Part shown: piece after piece, positions 12,690 through 22,422 of the stretch
Position numbering within the stretch: the stretch's first letter is position 1
Layout of the letters: every line of letters begins with the position of its first letter
Notes under the pieces: model-generated
Told to the model about the DNA's origin: nothing
Database searches by the model: none
Seen by the model: the letters and a program-made list of their open reading frames with translations, nothing else
From: Welwitschia mirabilis
Taxonomy: Eukaryota; Gnetophyta; Gnetopsida; Welwitschiales
Length of the DNA stretch: 64,000 nt
NCBI GenBank assembly: GCA_051453625.1
Contig: JBOZIK010000001.1
Span: 182,299,608 to 182,363,607 of the forward strand
Direction: 5' to 3'
Program-made: the position numbers and the translations under genes

Positions 12690-15570
12690 ATGCATCTTCA
12701 TATGTCAAGTTTGATGTACTTTATATAATTAATGTATACAAATGATCTTTAACACTTGTCAATATGAGAATGCTAATGTAATATTCATATGAGATAATTT
12801 TTAATCATTTTGATTAATTAAGGGTAATTTTATCCCTTACTGATGTAAGGATTTACTTTAGTTTGTATCATTTCTTTCACTACATTCTTTTACTACATAT
12901 CTTGCATGATACGTGTTGATTGTTTTATTTAAGTCTAACTTAACTTAGAATAACTCTTTACAATTAGTTTAATTATTTTTTACAATTAGACTATAAATTT
13001 TAATACATTCATTTTCTTAACCTGTTTAATCTAATTTTGTATGACTCCTTTAAATGTATGAATCAAACTCTTAGGACTAACTCCTTACATCAAGTATAGA
13101 ATTTTTTGATTAATGTTCCTTATTTACTTGTGTTGTTTGAATTTTAAACAACAATCTTTCCTTTTTTTTTTCTCTCATTTGGTTACAAATCCTTCATCTT
13201 ATTAGTGAGTTATTTAATATTTTAACTAAAATATTTTAGTCTATTGATATTATTAATAAACAATAAATGATTGAATATGTCTATTAAATATAAGTTAAAT
13301 CTTTATTCAAAGAGTTTTAATTTTAACATATTTAGTATTAAAGGGTTTTAGAACCATAATTTGTAATTTTAGGATGATGCATTTGATTCATCACGTTTGT
13401 TCCTAAATATTAGTTAAAAGTTACATATAATTTAATTAAAAAAATTTTGAGTTTATTAATATTTTATCCTTTTTTGTTTCATATTTAAATAAAATCATTA
13501 TTTCATTAAATAAGATTCAAATCCCTTTCATCTTTATTTGTAGGTATAATTTTTTCAAACTCTATCTTTCTAAAGGCTACAATATTATTGTTGATTATCT
13601 AGCACTTAGTAAACTTTATTATAAAGGTCATAACCAACTAGATACATAATAATAACTTTCTTATCCATATTTATGTAATCTATACCTGGAAAAAATGCAG
13701 CATATACAATTAATGGATTATAGATATTTTACGTCAATGTCATTTTAAACTATATGGATTTGATATTTTTACTATTTTAACTAGTAGCTGGAAATATATT
13801 TAATATATATATTTCATTATTTTTGTGTCTTTTCTCCATCACACTTCAAAATCGCCATGTTGTAGATAAGTTTTCTTATTATTTCAAAACATTATTATCT
13901 CACATTTTGATACTTTACTAAATTAAGGTGTATGAGGTTAAGTAGTCTTATAAGTCATCTCATATCTATTGTACACTTTTAGAAGTTAATATTCACATAT
14001 AGTATTCCTTCATCTATTTTTAATACTTTAATTAGTTTTCTAGTTTTATTTTTAATATAGTTAAAATCTAATAAGAGTAGAGAATTTTTCTTTCATAAAT
14101 TAGTAAATAATCTATAACATCTTCAAACATTAATAAAAAATAAATCATTTTTGAACTTTAACGGAAGTAGTTCATGAGGATTCATAAATATAGTTGTGAA
14201 TTAATGTTAGTCGTGTTGAGTCTATAAGCTCCATTTCATTGGATCTTCATTCATTAACTTTTCCCTAATTGATGTTATTTTAAACTTCAAAACCATCTTT
14301 TATGTTTCATGCATGTAATATTTTAATGATGTTAAATTTTATGTGCTTAATTATGGATGAAATATTAGGAATTTTATTCTCTTATTGCTACAAATTAGAA
14401 ATTTTTAAAAATAAATTTTAAGGACATAAATATCTTTTAAGTGAGCTCAAAATTTTATATTTATTTAATCTATTATAAATAAATTATTATTTTATTTTTT
14501 GTGAAGTTAACTAAACAACCAATAAATCTTATTAATCTAGTGATACTAATTAGAATCATTTTAAAATTATGAACTAATAAAACATATTCTAATATAGTTT
14601 TATTCAATATCACCAACATGTATTACTCTTAAGTTGAAGCTATTCCTAATTATCATATAATTATAGGGTTGGGGGTTATGTTCAAACCAAAAAGGATCAA
14701 AATTTCTAACCATTTATGAAAATACAATAGAATTAATATGCCAAGAAAATCATATTTTTATTAATTCATAATAAAAGAAAGTCATGTGCATTAGTTTTCA
14801 TGATTCAAATGAATGTGATTATTACACCATTACTATTATTTGTCAAAATGTTATTAAGATGATTAAGATTCTTCTAACATGTTTAAGTTGTATGAATCAT
14901 GTTGTTTTTGCAAACTTTACAATATTCTTTCTTCTTTTTTTCTTCTTGATCCATTTGGGAATTATTCTTTATCCTATATTAACTAGAGCAAGTCCCCTGT
15001 ATATGTTATGTAGTTTAAGATCCACTTTTAATATTTAGTTTTAATTTCTTTAAGAAACCTAGAAACTCTAAGTTAATTTGTTTTACAAATATGTGGTATG
15101 TCTTAACAAGTAGAGGGAAGATCATGTATCAAAGCTCTTCATTGTTTATGTTCTAACATTACTCTTATAACTACATTTTAATGAATATCATTTTCATAAT
15201 TAATTATCTAATGCTTCCATCTTAAGGGTTTAAATAGTTTTGAATATATGAACTATTTTTTTGTAATATTTTAAAATGAATAAACATTTATTATGAATCT
15301 ATCTATACTTTTCTTGATAATGTTTTCAAGGTAATCACGAGAATACTTTCATCTCCAATACTTGTAGTAATAGATGCATGTATAATTCATTATTTTTCCT
15401 TAAATTGTTTAATTTTACCTTCACATGCAGACATTCCTAATTTTTGACTATTTAGTAGGCTAATCATGTAGATCTTCTAAATGTTGTAACTTTCTAATTC
15501 AATAGTTCACTCTTTGATAACAAAATCAAATTTTTCATCATGTTAATGAACTTTGAGTTTTATTCATGCT
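12690..15570 (-). mobile_element. Second Ty1/copia element, gag-PR-IN-partial RT, decayed
   Basis: On the minus strand, in family order and through many stops: gag UBN2-like (about 15560-15250, 'MSACEGKIKQFKE'); a zinc knuckle CKVCKNNMIHTT-x-TC (about 14922-14876); a protease C-terminal part (about 14620-14450, 'VHNFKMILISITRL', the 'VP.fk.NLLSvs.L' block); integrase (about 14270-13600) with 'IKVLKIDEGILYVNINF' (the LRsDnGGEy block), 'QPHTPQ'-like and the closing 'VGYDLYNKVY'; and the start of reverse transcriptase (about 12930-12690) with 'INTYHARYVVK' (the 'iDRYKARLVAKG' block). The rest of RT and RNase H is missing where the LINE begins. No LTRs were identified for it. It belongs to a different copia family from the element at 3-11 kb. 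Confidence 0.7.
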
Positions 15571-17100
15571 ATACTAATTCTTCCCACCAATCCCCTTTCC
15601 CTTCTTCTTTCCTTGCATACAAATTAAATGAAAATTGAAACAAGTTTATTTAAAAATAAAAGCAATATATATCTTCTACTAGTAATAAAATAAAAGGATA
15701 ACCAAAAACCTAATGATTTTTTGTTCTTTTAGATCCTTCCTTCTCTTTTTTTTTTAAGGTGTTTTTTACTAAAATTTCATTATATAGATGGAAATTATAA
15801 TAAGCCCTATGTAATTCCATTATGAATTATCATGATATAATTAGGTAATTATTACTAAATTATATTAATTTAGTTTAACTAATGTAGTAATAGAAAATAA
15901 GTGCTTGTAAATAAAAGAGAGTAAGTAATATTTTAGTATTCAAATAAGACTTCAAACTATGTTAGTATTAAAGTTTCATCCTGAAGAATTTACATTAACC
16001 AAAAAATTAACCTTATCTTTAACTTCAAAGTATTTCTCTTTTTATATGAAGGTGAAGAAAGAATTATGAAACAATTCTTTTCGAAAAGATAATAGAATTA
16101 TTAATAGGATGAAAGGATAAATTTTTTCTTTGTTAAGAAAAATTAAGATTATTTGAAGTTTTATTTAGTTATTACAAATTTATTTCATACCATGTGTATG
16201 GACTTTAAAAGAAGTCATCAAGCACATGAAAAATTCGGAAAGGAATTTTCTATAGGAAAGCACTAGTAACAAGAAGAATGTCCATTATTTAAAATCTTAG
16301 GATTTCTTATGTAGATTACAAGAGAAAGATTATTTTAATTTAGAAAAGATGTTATGAATTAAATTATTTACTCTACATTAAAATAATCTAGGATTTTACA
16401 CTCAAAGAATGGAAAAGGATTTAGTTATTAACGCCAAATATTTAGATCATTTCAAAAAAATGTTTGAAGGTTTGCATTTTGTTATATTCTCTACAATTTG
16501 AAATGGTTTCCAAACGTTAAGAGAGTGATTAAGAAATCTTATGTATTTAGATATTATAAAAATTGAATCTGCTAACTACAATATAATTTCAAATCCTTGG
16601 AAGCTTATAATACTTTTAAAGGTAATTAGACTAAAATCTACTTAAAACTACGATTTATGATCAATTATAATTTCTTTCTAGATAAGTTTTAGAAGTATAG
16701 TTTAATAATTACAAATGAATGTTACTTTGCAAATTTAGTCACTCTTTTCTGCATTGTTCATAAAAAGGAAAATTTCAGGATTTTTTTTTTTTTTTAATAA
16801 TGATAAAGTAACATATAACCAGACTTACTTTTGCAAAACTAAAAAGGAATACTTTAGAAATGATTTTTTTCATTGTTTATAAGTAAGGGGGGGAAATTGG
16901 AATTTTACTTCTTTAATGACAATGTAGCGTATAAATTTTTAAAATAGTATTCAATATCCAAGTAAACAATGCTTGATATAAATATGGATAAAAGAGGAAT
17001 ATTATTTTTAGTATCTATTTCTCATGTGTTATGGTAACTTTGGAAATAATGTAATGTAAGATTCTTTATAGGAAATGAATATTATGCATGATATATTTGT
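15571..17100. other. AT-rich DNA, no gene recognised
   Basis: No conserved domain or structural RNA was seen in either strand. It probably contains the 5' part of the neighbouring copia element beyond recognition. Confidence 0.5.
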
Positions 17101-17376
17101 AATTTAATTTTCATAAATAGAAGAAAATACTAAAAATTCCATAAGAAACTATATGTTGATGAAAAATCATGTTGCATTTGCAAGAGTCACCTGTTTGTTT
17201 GGCAACATCAAAAACCCATACCTTTTTAGCCAAAGGGCTAGCCACCACATATCCAAGTTTTACATATGATTCATATCCAAAATGTTGAAACATGTTGTTT
17301 AGTAAGCTTGGATAGATGGATAAGACTTATAAGCCAACCCATACATTGGAGGATACAAACACAAGAAATTGAAGCT

Positions 17377-17400
17377 TTTAACTTATGAACATAAGTTAAA
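17377..17400. repeat. Perfect inverted repeat (11-bp arms, 2-base spacer)
   Basis: TTTAACTTATG is followed by AA and its exact reverse complement CATAAGTTAAA. It could be a hairpin, a factor site or a junction of two element ends. Confidence 0.6.
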
Positions 17401-17604
17401 CTATATTGTTAAGGATGCGTGTGCTTTTTTGTACTACCCGCCTACTAAAACTCCTACCCAGGCAAGTGACTAAGCCTACACCATATAAGGTATGTGTGTA
17501 AGCGGTGCGCATCTCATGGCATTCCATCGTACAATGCATAGTATCAGAAAGGTATTGGGAACACTTCGACTCCTCCAATAGGGACCTCCCCTCCTAGCTA
17601 CAAT

Positions 17605-17616
17605 CACCACGTGGTG
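17605..17616. promoter_or_regulatory. Palindromic G-box (CACCACGTGGTG)
   Basis: A 12-bp perfect palindrome centred on CACGTG, the core bound by plant bHLH and bZIP factors. No promoter could be attached to it, so the regulatory role is only possible. Confidence 0.35.
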
Positions 17617-17800
17617 CGCGAACTTGACAAACCCACTACATGGGATATGTTAAAATCAAACAAAGAGGTGTGTACCTTAAAACGAACATGTGACTATCAC
17701 GTTAGGCCCCACATATATCATGATCAAACCATATTATGTAAGCCAACTGGCCATCACTAGATAAAACCTCTATTTTAAAATGTAATGTTAATCTTTCCAT

Positions 17801-18230
17801 ATTTTACAATGTAATGTTAGTATTTCCATAATCCTTTTTTGTTTTTCCCCCATTTTTTTAATCTTGTCCTAGACTACTTTTTGATAGTGCAAGAGTTAAG
17901 CAACCAACTTAATATCACACAATGGTAATCTTACCTTTCATTTTAATCTAGCTCTAAAGAAGAAGCATTCTACTTTCTTTCAAGGTCATACATTTTTTAA
18001 AGAAAGAGCTCTCTACTTTCTCAAAACATTTATATCGATGGAAATCAAATATTTGAGAGCCAAATAGAAAACAGAAATTCAATACAATGATATTTCACTC
18101 CTAATTTGGAAAACTAACACTCTTAGAATATAATAGGATTTCAACTTTTTGGAAAAAAACTATTAGGCATTCTCGTACACAACAGACTTAAGTCTAGAGA
18201 TGAATACAAGAACGATGATAAAATTACCCT
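17801..18230. other. No gene recognised
   Basis: AT-rich transition zone before the CpG-retaining island. Nothing recognisable on either strand. Confidence 0.5.
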
Positions 18231-19735
18231 TTATGAAATAAGTGTCTACAGAATCGCTCTCAATGATCCACTCCTTACTCTTTGTGTATGGTTGATTACC
18301 ACAGAACGCAATTGAACTCCACCTTCAATTTTTTTGATTCGTCTGGTATCTCTGTAGAAAGTGCTTTCGAAAAGCTGCAATAATTTAAGTAGTAATCAAT
18401 CGTTATCCCATTCCGTTTTTAAAATACGATGGAGTCTGGGAGGGAGGAAAAGGGCGACGGAAACTCTTATGGGAAAGGAAAGTAGTTTGAGAATGGCAGA
18501 GACTGCATGTGCATCACAGTTTCACAAGAGAATAATGTCTGTCATTTTTATTAGACTCTGCTGAGCTCATTTCCACTGTTGCATCACCCTTTAATTCAGC
18601 TGCGAATGCGACTAACTGATGACTGCATGCAACAGCTTTTGCGTGTTCTTCACATATAAATACGTATGCAAATGCAAGCGCTGTTTGCGTATTGTCGTTT
18701 TACATGATTCCAGGTCTTGTCTGTTTGCTTTCAGACACAAGAAGAGCACGCACAGACACAGCTGGAATTCCTTTATCCTGCGGTCGTTACAGACGAAATC
18801 GGTGCATGTGATCTCCTTTTTTCCTTGTATGCTTCGAATCTGATGATATTTTTAGTAATAACGATGCAAATTTTTAAAGTTTTTAAGTTCCATTCGTTTC
18901 TTTTTAAATTTTGCAAATTTGTTTCGCAGCAAGCGGCAATCAAAATCTTTAGCCTTTAGTAACAAGAAACACTGCAGCAATATGCTCGACGTGCAAAGGA
19001 GAAAACGTTTTTACAGTATGTAACGAACTAAAGACTTGAACCGGTTTTTCAGTTTTAAGTTTGAAAGATTAACCGTCGTTGTGATCCATGGTAATTGTCA
19101 CAAAGCATGGGACGGTGATGTCCAAGGTAAGCCGCAATCCTCCCCCTTCCATTGCGATCTTAAGTAACAGAACTCATTTCTTGTTTCTGTAGACCTCAAC
19201 ACTTCCCAAGGAGTTTATTTCCTTATCAAAATGCATAAGGCACTCCAATTTCAAACACACACCTAAGTATTATCAGTTCCAAATTGTTCCTGAACATTTT
19301 TAATCTTTGTGCACAAGAATACGAAGGAAATTATAGCAGAGCACATTAAAAAGGCGTACCAGATCCTTCCTTTGTTCGGCGTCCAAGCAAAGCAGTCCTC
19401 TATACAAACCTCGGTATTTCTTGCAACTCTCTTATGCTCTCAAACAATTTCAGTTTGGCATGCTGTTTTCAAAAGGATTTTACACATTTTTGGTCTGCAT
19501 CAGAAGAATATTTAGGAAATCGAGCTCAGCTAGATCTTCAATTTTCTGCACGTTAAAATAAAGTTAGCTAAGCCGCTCTCTGCAATTTTATTTTGTATGA
19601 ATACGCGGACAGTACTATTGATTTCGAGAGCCATCTTTACAGCTCACAAGAAACACCTATAAGCCATGGTAATGCATAGAACTGTGGAAGATTAAAGCAA
19701 AGCGTTCCTTCGATCAAGATAAAGTATAAAATTCT
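18230..19735. other. CpG-retaining island without a recognised gene
   Basis: CpG dinucleotides and a more balanced composition persist here as around the HyPRP gene, suggesting low methylation or genic use, perhaps an unrecognised exon set, a noncoding RNA or an ancient gene remnant. Several plus-strand ORFs of 61-80 codons occur but match nothing known. Two splice-like signals stand out: an acceptor-like TTGCTTTCAG near 18725-18735 and a donor/acceptor pair at 19127-19192. A short frame at 18429-18485 (MESGREEKGDGNSYGKGK) has a genic look but stops at once. Confidence 0.35.
19088..19303 (+). other. Possible small two-exon ORF
   Basis: An ATG at 19088 opens MVIVTKHGTVMSK, directly followed by AAG|GTAAG (donor at 19127) and, 66 bases on, TTGTTTCTGTAG (acceptor ending 19192). 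Joining them keeps the frame and gives a 49-residue product ending at TAA 19303. The intron would be near the lower limit for plants. No homology is recognised, so this may be chance. Confidence 0.15.
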
Positions 19736-19744
19736 CTTTAGAAA

Positions 19745-19800
19745 CACCTACACCTTAGTGGTTGTGCTTGTGAGTTCGTGGGTTCATTCCTCGAAAAAAG
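19745..19800 (+). repeat. tRNA-like pol III promoter remnant (possible SINE head)
   Basis: 'CTTAGTGGTTGTGCTTG' resembles an internal A box, and 'GGGTTCATTCC' about 20 bases later resembles a B box. No poly(A) tail or target duplication was found, and no complete tRNA cloverleaf forms. Confidence 0.3.
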
Positions 19801-20191
19801 TCTTTCCAAAAAAGTATAAAGGTAGGTGCTATTCCTTAGCACATTTAAAAGGTTATATTTTGTTTTAGAATGCATAAAACGTTATAGATTTCCAAAGGAT
19901 CTAAGCCTTTCCATATTGCTTTACAAAAATAATAACAAAATTAGCATAGCCTGTGGTGGATAAGCATACATACATTCAAACAGAAATGCCGAGAGTTATA
20001 CAATATTTGAAGATCATTGTTTTCAGGTTAAGGTTATGCATTTCCTTGATGTGGGGATTTGAGCTCTGTCGTTAACATTGGTGCACTACAATATGTATAA
20101 TATTTTCACACATCACATAAAATAAAAAGAAGTCACAGCACGAAATAAATAGCAAATCTCAATTCAACATTCATAGTTATCAAACTTAATA

Positions 20192-20197
20192 TTTATT
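20192..20197 (-). terminator. Poly(A) signal AATAAA of the HyPRP gene
   Basis: AATAAA on the minus strand, about 360 bases past the stop codon of the CDS ending at 20558. The intervening stretch still keeps CpG sites, consistent with a 3' untranslated region of that length. The 102-codon minus-strand frame 20504-20196 lies inside this UTR and has no recognisable domain. Confidence 0.45.
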
Positions 20198-20557
20198 AAG
20201 TAAGCAGTCGCACAGAGATCGCCTCGATAATTGACATACAGAACTCTGAAGAACTCATAAGCCCTTGCTCTTCATTCAAAGTTCGATCCGAGGTACACTT
20301 ACTAAGACAATAAGTGAAGGCAGGGATCCACTTCAAAAATAGAATAAATAAAAACGATAGCCTGAGGAATCGGAGAGACATCGACTGGTTTGGTTGTTGA
20401 AAGGTGAGCCCTAGGTGCTGCGCACTAAGCTGCCTCGCTCTCCTATGCCTGCAGCACAACTTCCTACTACCAACACTACAACTAGCAATCACAAAAACGA
20501 ACATCAGGAAAGAAAAACAAAGCGACAGACTGATGCCTGCTCAACGGCTACTTTTAC

Positions 20558-21094
20558 TTAGTACCCAACCTCCGGGCACTTAAAACCAGGTGGAATCCTC
20601 TTGCCGCAGGTGGCAAGAAGCTCCAGAGCAATGGGAAGATATATATTGAGACTTAGCAGCTTAGCTCGTATTTCAGTGCAGAGGCACAGAGCTGCTTCCA
20701 GCTCCAGCAAGCCTTGTAGAACAGGGCAGCACTTATTCACTGCCTGGTCTCCGATAACCGCGTGAACGAGTCCACCGAGCACATCCACGCAGGCGCCTAA
20801 CTTAAGGGCGTGACGTGGACAGTACTTTGAAGAACCTGACCCTCCGCTTCCGCCACTGCCTCCACTTCCGCTTCCACCACTGCCTCCGCTTCCGCCTCCG
20901 CCATAGCCACCACCACCACCGGGCGAAGGCCGAACTACTGGACTGGTCCCCGAGCCTGGATGGCCCCCGCCGCCGCTGCCACCTCTTCCTCCTCCATTAG
21001 CAGGTGGGCAGTAACCGCAGGCAACCCCTGGGGGCACCATATAAACGAAAAACAACATCAACAAACTTGCAGCGCGAAGCTTAGTGGCCACCAT
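20558..21094 (-). CDS. Hybrid proline/glycine-rich secreted protein with eight-cysteine (LTP-like) domain
   Basis: A single-exon, 178-residue protein. Residues 1-25 form a signal peptide (basic start, hydrophobic LLMLFFVYMV core, then GVA) directing secretion. Residues 33-89 are a low-complexity Gly/Ser linker (repeated GGSGGSG) with few prolines. Residues 92-173 form the eight-cysteine domain (Cys 92, 102, 122, 123, 137, 139, 163, 173; pattern C-x9-C-x19-CC-x13-CxC-x23-C-x9-C) of the HyPRP / hydrophobic seed protein family, with the LNIYLPIALELL stretch typical of it. Family members act at the cell wall or plasma membrane in stress, defence or lipid binding; the precise role here is unknown. 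The ATG at 21094 is chosen; the codon before it in frame is GTG (21097), not a plausible plant start. TATA box and poly(A) signal are correctly placed, and the frame is intact. Confidence 0.93.
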   Translation of the reverse strand: MVATKLRAASLLMLFFVYMVPPGVACGYCPPANGGGRGGSGGGGHPGSGTSPVVRPSPGGGGGYGGGGSGGSGGSGSGGSGGSGGSGSSKYCPRHALKLGACVDVLGGLVHAVIGDQAVNKCCPVLQGLLELEAALCLCTEIRAKLLSLNIYLPIALELLATCGKRIPPGFKCPEVGY

Positions 21095-21163
21095 CACTGA
21101 AGATTGATAGATTGATGGATTGATGAGATGAGGACGAAGAATGAATGAGGCGAGGTGGCATTG

Positions 21164-21171
21164 TTATATAG
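21164..21171 (-). promoter_or_regulatory. TATA box of the HyPRP gene
   Basis: On the minus strand CCCTATATAACA lies 70-77 bases upstream of the ATG at 21094. Transcription would start about 30 bases on, near 21135, giving a 5' UTR of about 40 bases made of repeated 'ATCAATC'-like units. Confidence 0.65.
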
Positions 21172-21950
21172 GGATGTGTTCGGGTTACTATCCCATGTGG
21201 GTGAGCATCCATCATCCATGTATCGGCAAGTTGCCCAGGAGGACGTTGTGCTTTCGCAATCACTTCGCACGCACATGTGCCGGGCAAGGCGGTGCAGCGC
21301 AACGGAGCGCTGACGATGTAAGGAAGCACATTGGAATTAGGGCACGGTCTGCACTCGAATCGCATACGAAACGAGAGTTTCGGTTCCCCACAAAAATATA
21401 TGATTAAAGTATTCAAGATTTCTGAGAAGTGCCTCGCTGGAATCAGTGGCTTGCTGGCTGGCTGGCTAGCATATTCGGCGGTGTCCCGCAGTGAAGGCTG
21501 AAAGCTGAAAGTATGTCTACATTCACGAGATTTGGTTTTCTTGGTCGATTTGGATTCGCTCTATCATGTATTAGCTTGTTTGGCTCCCTTTGCTCTGCGT
21601 ACCTCGTCTAGTGCTTAAGACTTGAGTGGTTTCATCGGAGGCCGTGGCGGCGGTTGTGAGCCATAGGTAAATCGCGATAGCTAGGAGCGCGGAATATTCC
21701 TCGTCAGTTGCCACGTTGCATCACGTGCTCGTTGCCCTTGCAGAGTCCTCCTCCTCGTCCTCTCGTCGTTGTCAGCACTTTACCCCTCTCTCTCATTTAT
21801 GTTTCCAACGGAGGACCTCGACGAACGGGAAGTCTAAGGGAGACTCGTATGAGTTACTGTCCCTCTACAATTTTCACGCGGTGCAAAATAACTATGAAGG
21901 AATGCTAGGGAAAATGCAAACCACGTGAACATGGATTAGCAGGGAATTAT
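21172..21950 (-). promoter_or_regulatory. CpG-retaining upstream region of the HyPRP gene
   Basis: This region upstream of the TATA box keeps many CpG sites. Two CACGTG G-boxes lie at 21722-21727 and 21922-21927, about 630-830 bases upstream of the start. A plus-strand frame 21716-21928 (ending GKMQTT) is open but unrecognised; it might be a small exon or chance. Composition drops to AT-rich immediately after 21950, marking the edge of the island. Confidence 0.35.
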
Positions 21951-22384
21951 TGGGGTACCCAAGTACGTGATGTTTAGCTGTATTGCAATTTCATGTTTCG
22001 GATTTGATATAAATTGTTGCATCTTAAATGAACCGTAATTAATATAAGTTAGGCGATTTATAAACTTGTGAATTTTTTTAAAAATCTTTGAGAACTCTTT
22101 TAAAAAAACATTGAGAGTATTTAATGTTTACCAAATTAGTAGCCCAAGCCTACTTAAAGAAATATCACAAAAAGTTATCATTAAAATGTAATTAAAGGTC
22201 GCAACAAAATCGAGCTAAAAAACATTCAGGAAGGTTTATGATACAAGAAGCTTATGGTTACATGGTATAGGAAGAGGTGGGGAGAGAGTAGTCATTATAA
22301 GTTCGAAAGTAGACACTAAAATTAGAACTATCAAAGAAAATAGATGTTTTAGAATTACAAATTAAATTTATTTATTTAAAAAAA

Positions 22385-22388
<4 letters not shown>

Positions 22389-22420
<32 letters not shown>
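22389..22420. repeat. (AT)n microsatellite
   Basis: About 16 uninterrupted AT dinucleotides. Confidence 0.95.

Positions 22421-22422
<2 letters not shown>

Larger units (their letters stand above)
17101..17800. other. Less-decayed block with minus-strand ORFs of unknown nature
   Basis: Unlike its surroundings this block keeps CpG sites (for example at 17415-17640). Two 60-codon minus-strand frames (17293-17111 and 17578-17396) are open but match no family I know. The second is rich in Cys, His and Met. It may be a younger insertion, part of the CpG-retaining gene neighbourhood, or a gene remnant. It also contains a perfect 24-bp hairpin and a 12-bp G-box palindrome, listed separately. Confidence 0.3.

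Noticed and set aside
19745-19800. Functional tRNA gene
   Set aside because: Only box-like motifs are present; no cloverleaf with acceptor and anticodon stems can be formed.
20196-20504. 102-codon minus-strand ORF as a separate gene
   Set aside because: It lies wholly within the likely 3' UTR, ends at the poly(A) signal, and shows no family similarity.
20815-21000. 61-codon plus-strand ORF opposite the HyPRP gene
   Set aside because: It is the antisense shadow of the Gly/Ser-rich linker; its His/Arg/Leu-rich product reflects the codon bias of the opposite strand.
21094-21097. GTG at 21097 as the start of the HyPRP protein
   Set aside because: Plants rarely initiate at GTG, and an ATG follows directly with a good context (G at +4) and leaves the signal peptide intact.
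21081-21416. 111-codon minus-strand ORF upstream of the HyPRP gene
   Set aside because: It runs across the promoter, TATA box and 5' UTR in another frame and has no domain.
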